64,000 nt of DNA from Reyranella aquatilis (GTDB lineage Bacteria; Pseudomonadota; Alphaproteobacteria; Reyranellales; Reyranellaceae), in contig NZ_JAJISD010000016.1 in assembly GCF_020880995.1 (NCBI RefSeq), positions 43,206-107,205 of the forward strand, in the 5' to 3' direction. A model generated the notes under the pieces. The model did not search any database and was not told the DNA's origin. It saw only the letters and a list, made by a program, of their open reading frames with translations. Numbering within the stretch: position 1 is the first letter of the stretch; each line of letters begins with the position of its first letter. Shown piece after piece: positions 18,298-25,790 of the stretch. The translations under genes and the position numbers were made by a program.

Positions 18298-19863
18298 ATG
18301 CGTCGTTTGTTGCTGTCTGCCGTTGCCGCGCTCGCCACCGTGTCCGCCGTGCCCATGGCATCGGCGCAGACGCTGAAGGTGGTCATGCATTCCGACGTGA
18401 AGGTGCTCGATCCGATCTGGAGCGGTGCCTACATCACCCGCAATCACGGCTACATGCTCTACGACGTGCTGTTCGCCATGGACGAGAAGTTCCAGGTGAA
18501 GCCGCAGATGGTCGACACCTGGACGACCAGCGACGACGGACTCGTCTGGACCTTCAAGCTGCGCGACGGGTTGGAATGGCACGACGGCCAGCCGGTGACG
18601 GCGGAGGACTGCGTCGCCTCGCTGAAGCGCTGGGCAGCCCGCGACGCGATGGGCCAGAAGCTCGCCCAGGCGCTGCAGGAATACAAGGTCGTGGATCCCA
18701 AGACCTTCCAGATCGTACTCAAGGAGAAGTTCGGCGCGGTGCTCGAAGCGCTGGGCAAGCCCTCGGTCGTCGTGCCCTTCATGATGCCCAAGCGCATCGC
18801 CGAGACCGATCCGTTCAAGCAGATCGAAGAGTACATCGGCTCCGGCCCCTTCGTGTTCAAGAAGGACGAATGGAAGCCCGGCGAGAAGCTCGTCTACACG
18901 AAGTTCGCCAAGTACAAGCCGCGTTCGGAGCCGATGTCGGGCCTGTCGGGCGGCAAGGTGGTGAGCGTCGATCGCGTCGAGTGGGTGTGGATCCCCGATG
19001 CCGAGACCCAGGTCAACGCGCTGCTGAAGGGCGAACTCGACATGCTCGAGGCGGTCTCGACCGATCACCTGCCGCTCGTCGAGAAGGACAAGGGCGTCCG
19101 CGTCATCAAGGGCCGCGTGTCCAACCAGTACGCCTTCCGGCCGAACTGGCTGCTGCCGCCCTTCAACAATGAAAAAATCCGTCAGGCGGCCGCGTTGGCG
19201 CTGAACCAGGAGGACTTCCTGCAGGCCAACATCGGCGACAAGCGCTTCTGGCAGACCTGCAAGGCGATGTTCACCTGCGGCTCGCCGCTTGCCACCGACG
19301 CCGGCATGGCAGGCCTCGTGGAAGGCAATGCGGCCAAAGCCAGGGCGCTGCTGGCAGAGGCGGGGTACGACGGCACGCCGGTGACGCTGCTGGCGCCGAC
19401 CGACCTCGGCGTCATCAAGCAGCTCGGTCCGGTCGCAAAGTCGCTGCTGGAGAGGGCCGGCTTCAAGGTCGAGATGGTGTCGATGGACTGGCAGAGCGTG
19501 ATCGTGCGGCTTGCCAAGAAGGTGCCGGTCTCGGAGGGCGGCTGGAACGCCTTCTCGACGAGCTGGTCCCAGGTCGACATCCTCGACCCGCTGATGACGC
19601 CGTTCCTGATCGCGAGCTGCGACAAGGCCCGGGCCGGCTGGCCCTGCGACGAGGAACTGGAGAAGCTGCGCGATCAGTACGTGAAGGCGGCCACGGAAGC
19701 CGAGAAGAAGGCCGCCGCCACGGCCGTTCAGGAGCGCGCCATCAAGGTGGTCACGCACGTGCCGCTTGGCGAATGGTTCGGGGTGAGCGCCGTGCGCTCC
19801 AATATCGGGACGCTGAATCCGCCCCCTCCGGTCACGGTCTTCTGGGGGGTAACGAAGAAGTAA
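18298..19863 (+). CDS. ABC transporter substrate-binding protein, family 5 (peptide/nickel/opine type)
   Basis: Periplasmic binding protein of 521 residues for an oligopeptide-type ABC importer. A classical signal peptide ends ASAQT (cleavage about residue 24). SBP_bac_5 motifs are NHGYMLYDVLF, GLEWHDGQPVTAEDCVASLKRW and IGSGPFVFKKDEWKPGEK. The ATG at 18298 is used; the frame stays open upstream but the signal peptide fixes the start. No permease or ATPase gene is nearby. It is a clear paralogue of the tandem pair at 25791-29125, sharing many word-for-word segments. It could belong functionally to the amidase operon upstream, but a repeat-filled 373-base gap separates them. Confidence 0.92.
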   Translation: MRRLLLSAVAALATVSAVPMASAQTLKVVMHSDVKVLDPIWSGAYITRNHGYMLYDVLFAMDEKFQVKPQMVDTWTTSDDGLVWTFKLRDGLEWHDGQPVTAEDCVASLKRWAARDAMGQKLAQALQEYKVVDPKTFQIVLKEKFGAVLEALGKPSVVVPFMMPKRIAETDPFKQIEEYIGSGPFVFKKDEWKPGEKLVYTKFAKYKPRSEPMSGLSGGKVVSVDRVEWVWIPDAETQVNALLKGELDMLEAVSTDHLPLVEKDKGVRVIKGRVSNQYAFRPNWLLPPFNNEKIRQAAALALNQEDFLQANIGDKRFWQTCKAMFTCGSPLATDAGMAGLVEGNAAKARALLAEAGYDGTPVTLLAPTDLGVIKQLGPVAKSLLERAGFKVEMVSMDWQSVIVRLAKKVPVSEGGWNAFSTSWSQVDILDPLMTPFLIASCDKARAGWPCDEELEKLRDQYVKAATEAEKKAAATAVQERAIKVVTHVPLGEWFGVSAVRSNIGTLNPPPPVTVFWGVTKK

Positions 19864-20147
19864 GGCGCCCTCGCCGCGCGCAGAAGGAAAGCTCGGGAGC
19901 GTCTCAAGAATCCCTGCTCAAGAGGCTCGGACGGCCACTGGCTAATGTTTTGAACGAACAGTGCGGCTGTGGGGCCGGCTGAGGGTTTGGATTAGCTTAC
20001 GATAGCAAGGCATCGACCTATTCGACGGGTTGGCGCTCTTTCTTCAGGTATTGCTTCAGCAAGCTCAGGCGGCATTTCAGCAAGTGTTGAAAAAATTAGC
20101 TGAAACAAAGCCTTGCCAGAGCTGGTTAATGCGCCGACAGCTGGCTG
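19864..20147. other. Intergenic stretch without recognised gene
   Basis: 284 bases between the binding protein and the oxygenase. The right half is less GC-rich than its surroundings (TTGAAAAAATTAGCTGAAAC near 20086-20105) and probably holds the oxygenase promoter. A short open frame on the minus strand (19992-20189) has no start signal or family look and is not called. Confidence 0.5.
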
Positions 20148-20759
20148 ATGTCGGAACCGTCTTTCCTCGGCGGGCGGTTTCCGCCCCATCGCATCCTCGC
20201 AGGCTGGCTGGGCGAGGCGGGCTCAGCCCGCCTGCTCGAATATGCCCTGGCCGCCGAGGACCGCTTCATCCCGACGCGGCTGGCCGCCGTGGGAAAGGGC
20301 CGGCTCGACAGCGTCGTTCGCCATTCCAGCGTGCTGAAGGATCTGGGCGACTTCGCCGTCCCCCTGCGCCGCCGGGCGCTGGCGCTGCAGGCCGAGCTGG
20401 AGACGGACTTCGAGATGCCCGCCACGCCGCGCAACAGCACGCAGATGGAGGTGGTGGCGCATGGCCATGGCGCCTTCTACCGGGCGCATACGGATACCTT
20501 CACCGGCGACCACTACACGCCGGGCGGCCGCCGGCGCCTCACCATGGTCTACTACTTCCACCGCGAGCCGCGCCGCTTCACCGGCGGGCGCCTGCGTCTG
20601 TTCGATCTGGCGGGCGGCGAGACGATCGATGTTGAGCCGGAGCACGACAGCCTGCTGGTCTTCCCGTCGACGGCGCTTCACGAGGTCGAGCGAGTATCCT
20701 GCTTCAAGGGTGCGTTCGGCGACGGCCGCTTCTCGCTGAACATCTGGCTGTGCGGCTGA
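20148..20759 (+). CDS. 2OG-Fe(II) oxygenase superfamily protein
   Basis: A 203-residue Fe(II)/2-oxoglutarate-dependent dioxygenase of the prolyl-4-hydroxylase-like type. The iron facial triad is visible as HTDTF (about residue 115) and the distal His in STALHEVERV; the 2OG-binding basic residue is probably the Arg in DGRFSLNIWL. A double-stranded beta-helix fills the C-terminal half. ATG 20148 is used. It converges with hxlR-type gene 20763-21185, stops three bases apart. The target (protein, peptide or small molecule) is unknown; related bacterial proteins are mostly uncharacterised. Confidence 0.85.
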   Translation: MSEPSFLGGRFPPHRILAGWLGEAGSARLLEYALAAEDRFIPTRLAAVGKGRLDSVVRHSSVLKDLGDFAVPLRRRALALQAELETDFEMPATPRNSTQMEVVAHGHGAFYRAHTDTFTGDHYTPGGRRRLTMVYYFHREPRRFTGGRLRLFDLAGGETIDVEPEHDSLLVFPSTALHEVERVSCFKGAFGDGRFSLNIWLCG

Positions 20760-20762
20760 GGC

Positions 20763-21185
20763 CTATTCAGCTGCGCGCAGCTCCCCCAAATTTTCCGGCG
20801 CCCTGGCCTCGGCGGCGCGGGCCGCCCGCTGGGCGGCGTCCTCGGCCTCCCAGCGCACCGCGATCTCGGCCAGCCGGTCCATGACCTCATCCAGTTCCCC
20901 GCCGCGCTTGGTGAGGGAATAGGTCACCTTGGGCGGGATGGTCGCCTCGTAGTCGCGCTTCACCAGGGCCGCGCCTTCAAGTGTGCGTAGACGCTCCGTC
21001 AGCATCTTGGCCGAGATGCCCGACACCCGTCGCTTCAACTCGCCGAAGCGCTGCGGGCCGTGGGTTCGAAGATTGTAGAGGATGTACGTCGTCCACGGCC
21101 CCATCAGCATGCGCAGGATGAAGTCCATGGGACAGGTCACGCTCTCCTTGGACTGTGTCGTCGGAGTCGGGGTCGGGATGCTCAT
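20763..21185 (-). CDS. HxlR-family winged-helix transcriptional regulator
   Basis: DNA-binding regulator of 140 residues. The family motif CPMDFILRMLMGPWTTYIL carries the conserved cysteine near the N-terminus. The winged helix contains GPQRFGELKRRVSGISAKMLTERLRTLE and VTYSLTKRGGEL. HxlR proteins commonly sense quinones, aldehydes or electrophiles through that cysteine. It is divergent from a flavodoxin/quinone-reductase-like gene, with a strong dyad at 21253-21275 between them. The context suggests electrophile-responsive control of the flavoprotein. The C-terminal Ala/Glu-rich tail (about 30 residues) is longer than usual. Confidence 0.92.
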   Translation of the reverse strand: MSIPTPTPTTQSKESVTCPMDFILRMLMGPWTTYILYNLRTHGPQRFGELKRRVSGISAKMLTERLRTLEGAALVKRDYEATIPPKVTYSLTKRGGELDEVMDRLAEIAVRWEAEDAAQRAARAAEARAPENLGELRAAE

Positions 21186-21252
21186 CGAAAAAACCTTCAG
21201 GTTACGATTCGGTACCTACTGGTGAATATATAGAGGGCTTCCCAAATGTTTC

Positions 21253-21275
21253 CAGTCACTTTGTGAAAGTAACTG
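21253..21275. promoter_or_regulatory. Operator-like dyad between hxlR-type regulator and flavodoxin gene
   Basis: CAGTCACTTT-GTG-AAAGTAACTG is an inverted repeat with 10-base arms and one mismatch. It overlaps the -35 region of a putative flavodoxin-gene promoter whose -10 is TATAGT at 21288-21293. The position fits binding by the adjacent HxlR protein. A second short palindrome, GGTACC at 21211-21216, lies nearer the regulator start. Confidence 0.65.
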
Positions 21276-21331
21276 ATCTGGAGAAACTATAGTTCGATTT
21301 CCCCAGATAAATCAAAGGATTGGAAGCCGTC

Positions 21332-21916
21332 ATGAGCAAAGTCGCTATCGTCTATCACTCGGGCTACGGCCACACGCAGGCCCTCGCCGAGGCCGTCGCC
21401 ACCGGCGCACGGGCCGTTTCGGGCACCGAGGTGAGCCTGATTCCGGTCGCCGAAGCAGAGGCCCGCGCGGCCGAGCTGGATGCCGCGGATGCGATCATCT
21501 TCGGCAGCCCGACCTACATGGGCGGCGTCTCGGCCGACTTCGCCAGGTTCAAGGACTGGACGTCGGGACGCTGGATGGAGGGAAGGTGGCGCAACAAGCT
21601 CGCCGCCGGCTTCACCGTCTCCGCCTCGTGGAACGGCGACAAGCACAACACGCTCTACCAGCTGCTCACGCTCGCCGTTCAGCACGGCATGGTGTGGGTC
21701 GGCCTCGGCCTGCCGCCGGGCAACAACAGCTCGAAGGGCTCGGTCGCGGACCTCAATCGGGTCGGCGCATCGATCGGGGCCATGGGCCAGGCCAATGCCG
21801 ACCAGGGCGTCGAGGGCATCGGCGCCAGCGACTTCAAGACCTTCGAGGCGCTCGGCCGCCGTGTGGCCGAGGCCAGCCAGCGCTGGCGGGAAGCGCCGCT
21901 CGCGCAGGCGGCTTAG
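21332..21916 (+). CDS. Flavodoxin family protein / NAD(P)H-quinone reductase-like (WrbA type)
   Basis: FMN-binding flavodoxin-fold protein of 194 residues. The phosphate loop is KVAIVYHSGYGHTQALAEAV, and the FMN ring-binding segments are FGSPTYMGG and SASWNGDKHNTLYQLL. These match WrbA-like proteins, which reduce quinones with two electrons and protect against redox cycling. The ATG at 21332 with GGAAG upstream is preferred to a TTG at 21320. It is divergently paired with an HxlR regulator, a common arrangement for quinone- or aldehyde-responsive reductases. Enzymatic activity is inferred from the fold. Confidence 0.88.
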   Translation: MSKVAIVYHSGYGHTQALAEAVATGARAVSGTEVSLIPVAEAEARAAELDAADAIIFGSPTYMGGVSADFARFKDWTSGRWMEGRWRNKLAAGFTVSASWNGDKHNTLYQLLTLAVQHGMVWVGLGLPPGNNSSKGSVADLNRVGASIGAMGQANADQGVEGIGASDFKTFEALGRRVAEASQRWREAPLAQAA

Positions 21917-21950
21917 CCTAGCCTCTCCCATGGTACGGGGGAGGCCGGGA

Positions 21951-22010
21951 GGGGGAAAGCCACGCGAATGCCTTGAACCTTGAGTGGTTCAGAGCGGTGG
22001 CTTTCCCCCT
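21951..22010. repeat. Inverted repeat in a convergent gap
   Basis: GGGGGAAAGCCAC (21951-21963) is repeated in reverse complement as GTGGCTTTCCCCC (21997-22009), with a 33-base spacer. It lies between the convergent flavodoxin and Bug-protein genes and could end both transcripts, or be one of the short intergenic repeats typical of these genomes. Confidence 0.6.
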
Positions 22011-22065
22011 TAGGTCTTCCGCTGCCTCACCCGGTGCGGAGAAGGAATGTCGGGTCGTCCGCTGG

Positions 22066-23058
22066 TCATTCCATCTTCACGTTGGCGGATTTCACGATCG
22101 AGCCCCACGAGGCCAGCTCGTCCTTGAACAGCGTCGCGAGGGCCTGCGGGCTGCTGGTCTCCACCGTCGCACCCTGCGCCACGAAGTCCGACTGCACATC
22201 CTTCATCGCCATGACCTCGCGCATCGCGGCGTTGGCACGCTCGACGATGGGCGCAGGCGTGCCTGGCGGCGCCAGCAGGAAGATGCTGGCCACCGAATTG
22301 AAACCCGGCAGCGTCTCGGCGATGGCCGGTGTGTCGGGCGAAACCGGCGAACGCTTGGTAGAGGTCACGGCGAGTAGCCGGAGCTTGCCGCTTCTGGCCA
22401 GTGCAAGCGCGGGCGGCAGGCTCACGAAGCAGATCGGGATCTGGCCGCCCACAAGGTCCGCCAGCGCCGGCGTGCCACCCTTGTAGGGGACATGCACGAT
22501 CTGGACGCCGGCTTCCTTCTGGAACATCTCGGCGCTGAGGTGGGCGATATTGCCGACGCCCGGTGAGGCATAGCTGTACTTGCCGGGGCTGGCCTTCAGC
22601 ACATCGATGAGTTCACGGACGTTCTGGGCGGGAAACGATGGGTTCACCACCAGCGAGTAGGGCAGGTTGCCGATGATACCGACCGGCGTGAGCGTCAACG
22701 GATCATAGCCGACCTTGTCGTAGATCGTTGTGCCGACCAGGATTCCCGACTCGGCGAAGAACAGTGTGTAGCCGTCCGGTGGCGCGCTCGCGAGAGCCGC
22801 CGCCGCGATGGTCGAGCCGGCGCCCGGCCGGTTCTCAACGACGACCGGCTGGCCGACCAGCGGGCTCAGCTTGTTGGCAAAGATCCGTGCCAGGATGTCG
22901 GCGCCGCCGCCCGGCGGATAACCGACCAGCAGCTTGATGGGGCGCGAGGGGTAGGCCTGGGCGAACGCGCCGCGACCGGCGACCTGGCTGCCCACTATGC
23001 CGGCCGCCAGTGCGGAGAGCACATGGCGGCGGCTGAATTTCGTGTCTTCGATGTTCAT
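22066..23058 (-). CDS. Bug-family (TctC-like) tripartite tricarboxylate transporter substrate-binding protein
   Basis: Periplasmic binding protein of 330 residues. It has a twin-arginine-like leader (SRRHVLSALAAGIVGSQV) ending GAFAQAYPSR. Bug signatures are PIKLLVGYPPGGGADILAR, VENRPGAGSTIAA and PDGYTLFF. The family binds carboxylates and often has no dedicated permease; none is present here. ATG 23058 is chosen: the frame continues upstream into the rhodanese gene but lacks sense. It lies 29 bases after the rhodanese gene stop and is probably co-transcribed with it under the divergent LysR regulator. A sulfur-containing carboxylate as ligand is a guess from that neighbour. Confidence 0.92.
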   Translation of the reverse strand: MNIEDTKFSRRHVLSALAAGIVGSQVAGRGAFAQAYPSRPIKLLVGYPPGGGADILARIFANKLSPLVGQPVVVENRPGAGSTIAAAALASAPPDGYTLFFAESGILVGTTIYDKVGYDPLTLTPVGIIGNLPYSLVVNPSFPAQNVRELIDVLKASPGKYSYASPGVGNIAHLSAEMFQKEAGVQIVHVPYKGGTPALADLVGGQIPICFVSLPPALALARSGKLRLLAVTSTKRSPVSPDTPAIAETLPGFNSVASIFLLAPPGTPAPIVERANAAMREVMAMKDVQSDFVAQGATVETSSPQALATLFKDELASWGSIVKSANVKME

Positions 23059-23087
23059 GTCATGTGACCTTTTCACGGCGCGTGGGC

Positions 23088-24743
23088 TCAGGCCGACGGC
23101 GCGAAGTAGCGGAATTGCAGGCTTTGGTCCTTTTCGAGCTGCTGGATGAGGTCGATCTCCCAAGTGAGATAGGCCGTCATCGACTTGGCGAGATCGTCAT
23201 AGTCGTAAGGGCTGTACCAGACATCGTCAGTCGCCGAGGTCATGTTCTCCAGCCCGCTGGCAAGCGGGAGGCCGGCAGCGGCCCAGGTGGCAGTGCCGCC
23301 GTCGAGGATCGACACCGGCAAGCTCGAGGCGGCCACGGCATCGGCCGCGGCAAGGGCTGCGAACGCGCCATCGTCCGAGGTCAACACTATCCGCTTGGCC
23401 CGGGGCGCGCCGGCCACAACCTGCGCGAGGCCGTCGTGCAGCCGCGAGCGCACCGCAAACCAGGCACCCGGAATGTGGCGAACGCGGAACTTCAGGCTGT
23501 TGGCGAGGTCGACCACCACGGCATCGCCAGAGGCGAGCAGGCGATGGAGGTCCAGGACGTTGATCCGCTCGACGCCGTCGGCGGCTTCCATCGGCAGCAG
23601 CTCGACCGACTCGGGGCCCTTGTCCAACGCGGCGCCGCAGGCGACGAGGCCACCGGTCAGCACGAACACCTCGGTCCAGCCGAGCTGGATCAGCCACGAC
23701 GCCGTCATGCGCGCCCGTACGCCGTTGTCGTCGCACAGCACGATGCGCGAGTTGCGGGTGGCGACGTAGTGATCGGTCGACTGGATCAACTGGCCGCCGG
23801 GCGCGCTGCGTGCGCCCTTGATGTGTCCGGCCTCGTATTCCTCGGGCGTGCGCACGTCGAAGAAGTAGAGCGAGCGCGACGCGTCGGCCTGCAGCGCACG
23901 CAGGCCCTTGGCGTCGATCTCGCGCACGCCGAAGCGCTGCGACACGCGCATCGCGGCGTCGATGGCAGCCGCCAGGCCCTTTGGCGACGGGGGCGGCGCC
24001 ACGGTTCGGCTGCCGCGCGCCATGGTCTCGCCGGCCAGGTGCCAGCCCGCCGTGCCATTGCGCACGCAGACCACCGGGTTCTTGATGCCGGCATTGATCA
24101 AGGACTGCGCGCCGATGATGCCGCGGGTGCGGCCCGCGCAGTTCACTACGATGGTGGTCTCCTCGCGCTCGATCAGGTCGAAGACGCGGTGCACCAGCTC
24201 GGCGCCGGGGCAGTCGATGCCGCCCGGCAGGCTGTAATTGTGGAACTCGGTATAGGGCCGGCTGTCGAGGATGATCATGTCCTTGCCCTGTTCCATCCAG
24301 CGGCGCAGTTCCTGGGCATCGATGGCCGGCGTGTCGTAGCGATGCTCGACGAACTCGCCGAACGCCTTGCTCGGCACGTAGATACCCGCGAACACTTCGA
24401 GCCCGGCGGCTCGCCAGCCTTCCAGGCCGTCCATCATGATCGAGATGTCGGTGTAGCCCCAGCCCGAGAGCCGCCGGGCTGCGCGCTCGGCCAGCCCGTC
24501 GTCCTGCTGGTCCATCAGGATGATGCGGGTGGCGCGGCGCGGCACGAGGGCCGCCATCCGCGTCTCCAGGTGGCTGAACGGCGCCGACACGATCGTCAGC
24601 GGATGGCCGGTGTTGAACAGGCCTTCCTCGCGCACGTCGAGAAAGGCGAACTCCGCGCTTTCGCCCAGAAGCGCATGGACGCGGGCGGCATCGATCCGCG
24701 GCCAGGGCGAGGCAGTCTTCTGGTGATCCTTGTCGGTTTTCAT
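23088..24743 (-). CDS. Rhodanese-related protein with four rhodanese domains
   Basis: Cytosolic 551-residue protein built of four rhodanese homology domains, at about 15-120, 140-245, 285-385 and 410-510. Domains 2 and 3 keep the active-site cysteine (VVNCAGRTRG and IVLCDDNGVRA). The equivalent loops of domains 1 and 4 read ILMDQQDDG and IVLTSDDGAF and lack it, so those two are structural or regulatory. Rhodaneses move sulfane sulfur to thiophilic acceptors. The start is ATG 24743; an upstream extension has no coding look. It is followed by a Bug binding protein and divergent from a LysR gene, suggesting an inducible unit for an organosulfur or thiosulfate-type compound. That role is inference. 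Confidence 0.9.
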   Translation of the reverse strand: MKTDKDHQKTASPWPRIDAARVHALLGESAEFAFLDVREEGLFNTGHPLTIVSAPFSHLETRMAALVPRRATRIILMDQQDDGLAERAARRLSGWGYTDISIMMDGLEGWRAAGLEVFAGIYVPSKAFGEFVEHRYDTPAIDAQELRRWMEQGKDMIILDSRPYTEFHNYSLPGGIDCPGAELVHRVFDLIEREETTIVVNCAGRTRGIIGAQSLINAGIKNPVVCVRNGTAGWHLAGETMARGSRTVAPPPSPKGLAAAIDAAMRVSQRFGVREIDAKGLRALQADASRSLYFFDVRTPEEYEAGHIKGARSAPGGQLIQSTDHYVATRNSRIVLCDDNGVRARMTASWLIQLGWTEVFVLTGGLVACGAALDKGPESVELLPMEAADGVERINVLDLHRLLASGDAVVVDLANSLKFRVRHIPGAWFAVRSRLHDGLAQVVAGAPRAKRIVLTSDDGAFAALAAADAVAASSLPVSILDGGTATWAAAGLPLASGLENMTSATDDVWYSPYDYDDLAKSMTAYLTWEIDLIQQLEKDQSLQFRYFAPSA

Positions 24744-24811
24744 CGGGCGGCACGCCATCGTTGAGGAAGGAGGTCGCAAGAATCCTGATCGCGGCCGATG
24801 GATAAGGAAAA

Positions 24812-24826
24812 TATAAAGAAAGTATA
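24812..24826. promoter_or_regulatory. Candidate LysR box
   Basis: TATA-AAGAAAG-TATA is an AT-rich dyad in the 101-base gap between the divergent rhodanese and LysR genes, in otherwise GC-rich DNA. Size and symmetry resemble LysR-type binding sites (T-N11-A core). It lies 19 bases before the LysR start, a usual place for autoregulation. Confidence 0.5.
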
Positions 24827-24844
24827 AACTGATTTGGAATCGGT

Positions 24845-25753
24845 ATGAATTTGACGATCCGGCAACTGCGGGCCTTCACCCTCGGGGCACAATTCTCCTC
24901 CTTCTCGGAGGCGGCCAACCGTATGGGCATGACCCAGCCCGGCTACTCTCTGCTGATCCGCCAACTGGAGGCGGAAGTGGGCATGTCGCTGTTCCGGCGC
25001 ACCACACGGCGGGTCGAACTCACCGAGGCGGGCCGCGAGATCCTGCAGAGCGCCCAGCGCACGCTCCAGCAGCTGGACGAGACCCGTCGCCGCGCCGAGG
25101 ACTTCCGCGACGCGCGCCAGGGAACGCTCAGTCTCGCCTTCGTGCCCTCGGTCGGCTGCAGCCTGCTGCCGCCCACGCTGTCGCGGTTCGCCGAGGTCCA
25201 TCCCGGCATCAAGCTCGTGTTCCATGAGGCGCAGGCCGTGGCGTTCGCCGAGCACGTGCGCAGCGGCCAGGCCGAGATCGGGCTCGGCCTGCTGCTGCGA
25301 CCCGACGAACATCTGGCCTTCGAGCCGCTGATGCGCGATTGCCTGGTGGCGCTGCTGCATGCCCGGCATCCGCTCGCCGGGCGCCCGACGGTTACCTGGA
25401 AGGCGCTGGCCCGCTTCAACTCCATCCTCGTGACCAACCAGTCGAGCGTGCGTGTGCATGCCGATCGGGCGGCGGCCGCGGCCGGTATCGACATCGAGCC
25501 GACCTATGTCATGGACTCCCTCACCACTGCCGTCGGCCTGGTGCGCGCAGGCCTGGGCTACGCCGTGCTGCCGAGCCTGGCGCTGCGCAGCATGGATCTG
25601 GGGGGAGCGGTGGCGCGCGTCGTCGAGCAGCCGCGTGCCTGGCGCGACATCGGCCTGCTCACGCGCTCTCAGTTCACGCTGTCGCCGGCCGCGCTGGCGT
25701 TCGCTGCCATCGCTCGCGAAGCGGCGGCCGTGTTTCCGGGTTTCAACGGCTGA
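24845..25753 (+). CDS. LysR-family transcriptional regulator
   Basis: A 302-residue LysR regulator. The N-terminal winged helix reads LTIRQLRAFTLGAQFSSFSEAANRMGMTQPGYSLLIRQLE, here cited in pieces for position about 3-43. The linker helix and a two-lobed effector-binding domain (about 92-300) follow, with LSLAFVPSVGCSLLP opening the first lobe. It is divergent from the rhodanese-Bug operon and likely activates it in response to the imported compound. It converges on the binding-protein gene at 25791 across a bidirectional terminator. Confidence 0.93.
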   Translation: MNLTIRQLRAFTLGAQFSSFSEAANRMGMTQPGYSLLIRQLEAEVGMSLFRRTTRRVELTEAGREILQSAQRTLQQLDETRRRAEDFRDARQGTLSLAFVPSVGCSLLPPTLSRFAEVHPGIKLVFHEAQAVAFAEHVRSGQAEIGLGLLLRPDEHLAFEPLMRDCLVALLHARHPLAGRPTVTWKALARFNSILVTNQSSVRVHADRAAAAAGIDIEPTYVMDSLTTAVGLVRAGLGYAVLPSLALRSMDLGGAVARVVEQPRAWRDIGLLTRSQFTLSPAALAFAAIAREAAAVFPGFNG

Positions 25754-25755
25754 AG

Positions 25756-25783
25756 GGCGCCCCTTCCGCGGGGAAGGGGCGCC
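25756..25783. terminator. Bidirectional terminator-like hairpin
   Basis: GGCGCCCCTTCC (25756-25767) pairs perfectly with GGAAGGGGCGCC (25772-25783) around a 4-base loop. It sits exactly between the convergent LysR and binding-protein genes. No long T-run follows on either strand, so efficiency is uncertain. Confidence 0.7.
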
Positions 25784-25790
25784 GTCGGCT

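Noticed and set aside
19992..20189. Minus-strand open frame of 65 codons
   Set aside because: No ribosome binding site and no recognisable family; overlaps the oxygenase start.
23064..24764. Plus-strand open frame of 566 codons
   Set aside because: Exactly mirrors the rhodanese gene; composition is that of antisense to a GC-rich gene.
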